The notes under the pieces are model-generated. The model was not told where the DNA came from. It saw only the letters and a program-made list of their open reading frames with translations, and made no database searches. Source: Eubacteriaceae bacterium (GTDB lineage Bacteria; Bacillota; Clostridia; Peptostreptococcales; Anaerovoracaceae). From it: 55,483 nucleotides of DNA. This document shows positions 52,302 to 55,483 of this stretch, piece by piece. Made by a program: the position numbers and the translations under genes. Position 1 is the stretch's first letter. Each line of letters starts with the position of its first letter. The stretch covers positions 1 to 55,483 of the forward strand of contig JALCRY010000010.1 of the NCBI GenBank assembly GCA_022652985.1, given 5' to 3'.

Positions 52302-53672
52302 TTACCTTCCGATGAAATCCGTAGCTTTGCCGGCGCGCAGTATCTTCTCGAGATCCGTGACCTCGGAAAGAAGACAAATCAGGATAACGCGGTCGCCCTG
52401 TCTGATGACAGTGTCGCCGTTAGGGATCATTGCCTCATTGCCGCGCCTGACGGCTGCGATGAGCATGCCATTAGGAAGCCTGAGCTGCTTGATAGGTTTG
52501 TCTATAAGTTTCATATGAGGAGCCGCGACGATTTCCATGATCTCGGCCTGGCCCTGGATGAGGCGCGACGAGATGACACGCTTGGATCCCTGAATAGTCC
52601 TCATGATATTGCTGACTGTGATGTCGAGAGGATTCAGCACCATATCGACACCGAGATTGCTTATGAGTTCGGTGTACGTCGCGCGGCTGACCTTGGCGAT
52701 AACATCTTCGATCCCGCGGTCCTTGGCCATCAGCGCAAGGAGCAGGTTATCCTCGTCAAATCCTGTGGCAGTAACGAACGCGTCCATATCGTCGATGCTT
52801 TCTTCTTCGAGGAGGCTGACATCCGTGCCGTCGCCGTGGAGGACCATTACGTTCTCGAGGTGCTCGGCCAGATAGAAGCAGCGTTCCTTCGAACGCTCGA
52901 TGATCTTGACGGAAATGTTGAAGTCTGTCAGCATTTTCGCAAGGTAAAGACCGGTCTTGCCGCCGCCGACGATCATGACTTTCTGAAGGTCGGTGTACTT
53001 GCCTTTTTCATGGACCATGCGGCTCAGATCTGTTATCCTTGCGCGCTCGCCTATGATGTAAAGGCCGTCGTTCTGCATTATTGTCGTGTCTCCGTGCGGG
53101 ATGATGATCTTGCCGTTCCTCGAAATGGCAACGACAAGAGTGCCTTCGAGGACGGAGGCAATGTTGAACATATCCATGCCGATCAGTCTCGGCATCTTGG
53201 AAACATTGAACTCGAGAAGCGATATCTTTCCGCTCTGGAAAATACCGTTGTTCAGAGTATATTTTTCAACCAGGTATTTATATATTTCAATGGTGATCGA
53301 CATATCCGGGTTGATCAGATAATCGATATTCATATTGTCTCTGATGAAGTCCATCTGATTCATGTGCTCAGGATCCCTGACCCTCGCCATGACATGTGAA
53401 CAGCCCATTTTCTTCGCAAATGAGGCAATGATTATATTCTTTTCATCCGAATCCGTAGAAGCGAGCAGGAAGTCGAAAGATGATATATGGATGTCGCGCA
53501 GTACAGAAGTATCTTTTCCGTCTGCAGTAACAGTCATTACATCCATCTGTGTCCCGAGCTTCTGCAGTGTCTGTTCGTTCTTGTCAATCACTGTGACAGC
53601 GTGGTCGCCTCCGAGCAGGGCGTTCGTAACTCTCATCCCCAGCTTGCCTGCGCCTACTACCGCAATTTTCAT
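52302..53672 (-). CDS. trkA: Trk system regulatory protein TrkA
   Basis: 456 aa. Two repeats of RCK_N plus RCK_C: first Rossmann unit KIAVVGAGKLGMRVTNALL with VIDKNEQTL, RCK_C near 140-220, second unit MIVGGGKTGLYLAKML with HGDGTDVSLLEEE, final RCK_C to 456. It binds NAD(H)/ATP and gates TrkH. GGAGAATG lies before the ATG. First gene of the leftward operon, from a promoter near 53727-53754. c-di-AMP or nucleotide control via RCK_C is known for relatives, not shown here. Confidence 0.94.
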   Translation of the reverse strand: MKIAVVGAGKLGMRVTNALLGGDHAVTVIDKNEQTLQKLGTQMDVMTVTADGKDTSVLRDIHISSFDFLLASTDSDEKNIIIASFAKKMGCSHVMARVRDPEHMNQMDFIRDNMNIDYLINPDMSITIEIYKYLVEKYTLNNGIFQSGKISLLEFNVSKMPRLIGMDMFNIASVLEGTLVVAISRNGKIIIPHGDTTIMQNDGLYIIGERARITDLSRMVHEKGKYTDLQKVMIVGGGKTGLYLAKMLTDFNISVKIIERSKERCFYLAEHLENVMVLHGDGTDVSLLEEESIDDMDAFVTATGFDEDNLLLALMAKDRGIEDVIAKVSRATYTELISNLGVDMVLNPLDITVSNIMRTIQGSKRVISSRLIQGQAEIMEIVAAPHMKLIDKPIKQLRLPNGMLIAAVRRGNEAMIPNGDTVIRQGDRVILICLLSEVTDLEKILRAGKATDFIGR

Positions 53673-53726
53673 AACATTCTCCTTTTGATTGTTTCAGGGC
53701 ATGCCAAAATCAGCATACCACCTGCT

Positions 53727-53754
53727 ATTTTAACACTTTTGCCTGGAAATACAA
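53727..53754 (-). promoter_or_regulatory. Candidate promoter of the trk operon
   Basis: On the minus strand TTGTAT (53754-53749), 16-bp spacer, TAAAAT (53732-53727), about 55 bases before trkA. Confidence 0.5.
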
Positions 53755-53762
53755 TCATAGTT

Positions 53763-53814
53763 TGATATAATAGTATTTTAAAGGACCGGGCATCCGTGCA
53801 GAACGGTTTCCCGG
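53763..53814 (+). promoter_or_regulatory. Extended -10 promoter and 5' leader hairpin of the metallo-hydrolase gene
   Basis: TGATATAAT with the hexamer at 53766-53771. The leader then folds: CCGGG (53786-53790) pairs with CCCGG (53810-53814) and, inside a 3x3 loop, CCGT (53794-53797) with ACGG (53803-53806). The purpose of the hairpin is unknown; it may protect the message or bind a factor. Confidence 0.5.
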
Positions 53815-53843
53815 ATAATTAAAAAAGGCACTCAGGAGGGGAC

Positions 53844-54455
53844 ATGGAAATCAAAAAATATATAGGCGGCTTTATTCAGAGCAACGGATATATCATTCGC
53901 CAGAAAGGCAGCGCCGACGCGTTCATCATCGATCCGGGCTATAAGCCGGAGAGGTTTCTCGACTTCGCGGCGGACAATGAGCTCCGCATACTCGGGGTCC
54001 TGCTCACACATCATCACAATGACCACATCGGAGCGGTGAAAACTATCATCGACAAGCTCGGGTGTGACGCATACATACACGAAGCGGATGCGCATTACTG
54101 CGGCTTCCCTGTCACGGCCTTCGCAGACGGGCATATCTTCATGCTCGGCGGAGAGAAGATCACGGCGGTGAATACGCCGGGACACACGAAGGGCGGCTGC
54201 TGTTTCTGCGCGGAGGGCGGAGATTATTTTACGGGCGACACGATCTTTGATACGGATATCGGGCGCACCGATCTGGAAGACGGAGACCCGTGGGGGATGG
54301 CCGCGACACTGCAGAACATCGTGAACAAATGGCCGGATGAAATCAGGGTGCATCCCGGACACGGCGATTCTTCGACGATGGCGAAAGTGCGTAAATACAA
54401 TCTCGAGTTCATCGAAGCGCTCGAACTTGACCTGGACAAACATAACAGCAGATAA
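53844..54455 (+). CDS. MBL-fold hydrolase (glyoxalase II-like)
   Basis: 203 aa. Zinc motif THHHNDHIG (His56, His58, Asp60, His61), then NTPGHTKGGCCF, YFTGDTIF and HPGHGDSST; these are the ligands of the single-domain glyoxalase II-like clan. It lacks the C-terminal helical domain of true GloB, so it is one of the many small YcbL-like enzymes, perhaps a thioesterase. Leader has GGAGGGG before the ATG. A Cof-type phosphatase gene follows 9 bases after the stop, so the two are co-transcribed. Confidence 0.9.
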   Translation: MEIKKYIGGFIQSNGYIIRQKGSADAFIIDPGYKPERFLDFAADNELRILGVLLTHHHNDHIGAVKTIIDKLGCDAYIHEADAHYCGFPVTAFADGHIFMLGGEKITAVNTPGHTKGGCCFCAEGGDYFTGDTIFDTDIGRTDLEDGDPWGMAATLQNIVNKWPDEIRVHPGHGDSSTMAKVRKYNLEFIEALELDLDKHNSR

Positions 54456-54464
54456 GGAGCAGTA

Positions 54465-55298
54465 ATGTCAGTAAAATTGATAGCACTCGATCTCGACGGA
54501 ACAACGCTGAGGTCCGACAAAAGTCTTTCCCCGAGGACGGAAAAGGCGCTCGCTGAGGCAATAGCGAGAGATATAAATGTAGTGATCGCGACCGGAAGAT
54601 GCTTCGGCGCGCTCCCGAAAGTCCTCACCGAATTCCCGGGCATACAATACGCGATCACGTCCAACGGCGCGCAGCTTATAGATCTGAGACACAAAAAAAT
54701 CTTGAGCGCGCATTGTCATACACCGGAAAATGTCGAGCGGATCGCGGACATCCTGCAGCAGCTCGACTTCCACAGGAACATGCCGGAGGTCTTCATAGAC
54801 GGTGAGGCATACCTGGAACGCGAATTGTTCGAAGCAACGAAGCGCGGCGAGATCGGCTACAGGACCAAGGAATATGTGCTGCAGACCCGTACACCGATCG
54901 ACAATTACCTCCAGTTCATGCTCGATCATAAAGACGCAGTCGAAAACGTCAATGTGTTCTTCCCGAGCGCCGGCGAGCAGGCCGCAGTAATGGACAAGTG
55001 CCGCAGTCTTACGGGCGTGACTCTGACGACTTCCTGGGACTGGAACCTGGAGATAGGCCCCGCAAACACCACGAAGGCGCACACACTTCTCGAACTTGCC
55101 GACATCGTCGGAGTGACTAAGGAAGAAATGATGGCCTGCGGCGACAGCGAGAACGACATCCCTATGATGAAACTCGCCGCTTATCCCGTCGCCATGGGCA
55201 ATGCCAAAGATGCCGTCAAGAAAGAAGCCGTCTTTGTCAGCGAGACCAACGAAAACGACGGCGTGGCGATCGCCATCGAAAAATACGCCCTCTCATAA
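54465..55298 (+). CDS. Cof-type HAD-IIB phosphatase
   Basis: 277 aa. Motif I LIALDLDGTTLRSDK (Asp8, Asp10), motif II IATGRC, the C2B cap domain in the middle (about 85-190), motif III Lys in NTTKAHTLLEL, and motif IV ACGDSENDIPMMKLA. Cof-type phosphatases dephosphorylate small metabolites such as sugar phosphates or pyridoxal/FMN; the substrate is not predictable. AAGGAG lies just ahead of the start, and the spacer to the upstream gene contains one GCAGTAAT octamer overlapping the ATG. A terminator follows. Confidence 0.93.
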   Translation: MSVKLIALDLDGTTLRSDKSLSPRTEKALAEAIARDINVVIATGRCFGALPKVLTEFPGIQYAITSNGAQLIDLRHKKILSAHCHTPENVERIADILQQLDFHRNMPEVFIDGEAYLERELFEATKRGEIGYRTKEYVLQTRTPIDNYLQFMLDHKDAVENVNVFFPSAGEQAAVMDKCRSLTGVTLTTSWDWNLEIGPANTTKAHTLLELADIVGVTKEEMMACGDSENDIPMMKLAAYPVAMGNAKDAVKKEAVFVSETNENDGVAIAIEKYALS

Positions 55299-55310
55299 GA
55301 AACGCATCAG

Positions 55311-55343
55311 CGCGGTCTTCCCTCCGGTGAGACCGTGTTTTTT
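55311..55343 (+). terminator. Intrinsic terminator after Cof gene
   Basis: An 8-bp stem (55311-55318 with 55330-55337, one G-T pair), 11-base loop and TTTTTT. Confidence 0.88.
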
Positions 55344-55352
55344 GCTGAGCTG

Positions 55353-55426
55353 GTTGATATAATATGATAAGGATGGAAAATGGTGGTGCGATTTCTCGAA
55401 AAGCCGAAAATTGCACCACCATTTTC
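55353..55426. repeat. Dispersed hairpin element, copy 2
   Basis: Leader TTGATATAATATGATAAGG, then a 19-bp stem (55376-55394 with 55408-55426, one G-T pair) whose arms read GAAAATGGTGGTGC and GCACCACCATTTTC around a CTCGAAAAGCCGA loop. The loop and lower arms match copy 1 (40203-40283). It is better preserved than copy 1 and, like it, lies just after a terminator. Confidence 0.9.
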
Positions 55427-55483
55427 AACGTTTGCGGGCCCTCGCCGATGGCGCGAATGTGAATTCGTCTGTTGAGCGCCCGC

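Noticed and set aside
53673-53843. c-di-AMP (ydaO-type) riboswitch before trkA
   Set aside because: The predicted leader on the trkA side is too short and shows no ydaO-like core; the hairpin seen belongs to the opposite-strand gene.

Overview
The window looks like chromosomal core DNA of a Gram-positive anaerobe of the Bacillota, probably class Clostridia. Indicators are the SRP RNA-dnaX-ybaB-recR block, a CIRCE operator before clpB, a rpoN-gap-pgk-tpiA...secG-rnr order, NiaR, a DUF5685/DnaJ pair, secreted wall hydrolases with Gram-positive signal peptides, and strong GGAGG-type ribosome binding sites. GC content looks to be near 50%. A family XIII / Anaerovoracaceae-type genus is possible, but genus cannot be read from sequence alone. 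No phage, transposase, CRISPR array, rRNA or tRNA was seen.

Layout. 1-9.6 kb: 3' end of tuf and its terminator; a two-component system divergent from a secreted PepSY protein; a secreted GH8 glycosidase; a beta-CASP RNA nuclease with a Dabb protein and a small membrane protein; the NiaR repressor; a GH25 lysozyme-like enzyme. 9.7-17.8 kb: genome maintenance block pcrA-ligA-AIR synthase-like gene, SRP RNA, dnaX-ybaB-recR. 17.8-24.8 kb: APC and DHA2-type MFS transporters, an M50 protease, a HAD phosphatase and a large N-acetylmuramoyl-L-alanine amidase. 24.8-25.7 kb: gene-free and full of tandem repeats. 25.7-30.6 kb: clpB with CIRCE, then a leftward DUF5685-DnaJ-membrane protein operon. 30.7-34.6 kb: aconitase-isocitrate dehydrogenase-GntR operon with a GntR-like operator. 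34.6-40 kb: tRNA editing, Nth, NCS2 permease, SEC-C protein, homoserine dehydrogenase, TrmL, RidA. 40.3-45.6 kb: YheO-like regulator, sigma-54, gap, pgk, tpiA. 45.6-46.3 kb: a second tandem-repeat zone. 46.4-55.3 kb: secG, PPC protein, rnr, a leftward trkA-trkH-trkH operon, a metallo-hydrolase and a Cof-type phosphatase.

How genes work together. Replication and repair (PcrA, LigA, DnaX, RecR, Nth), lower glycolysis (Gap, Pgk, TpiA), the oxidative citrate branch to 2-oxoglutarate (Acn, Icd) under a probable autoregulating GntR repressor, envelope remodelling (GH25, amidase, GH8) and potassium uptake (TrkA with two TrkH) are each grouped.

The most unusual signals are at the DNA level. (1) The octamer GCAGTAAT occurs 30 times by hand count, 15 per strand, in several reading phases and between genes, against about 2 expected. 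(2) An 85-bp hairpin-forming unit is tandemly repeated with exact period at two loci 20 kb apart, in both cases between a terminator and a promoter. (3) Two copies of a different hairpin element lie downstream of terminators. (4) A pair of inverted GGTACC-core boxes with identical 31-bp offset sits before the M50 protease gene. None of these has an evident gene partner here.
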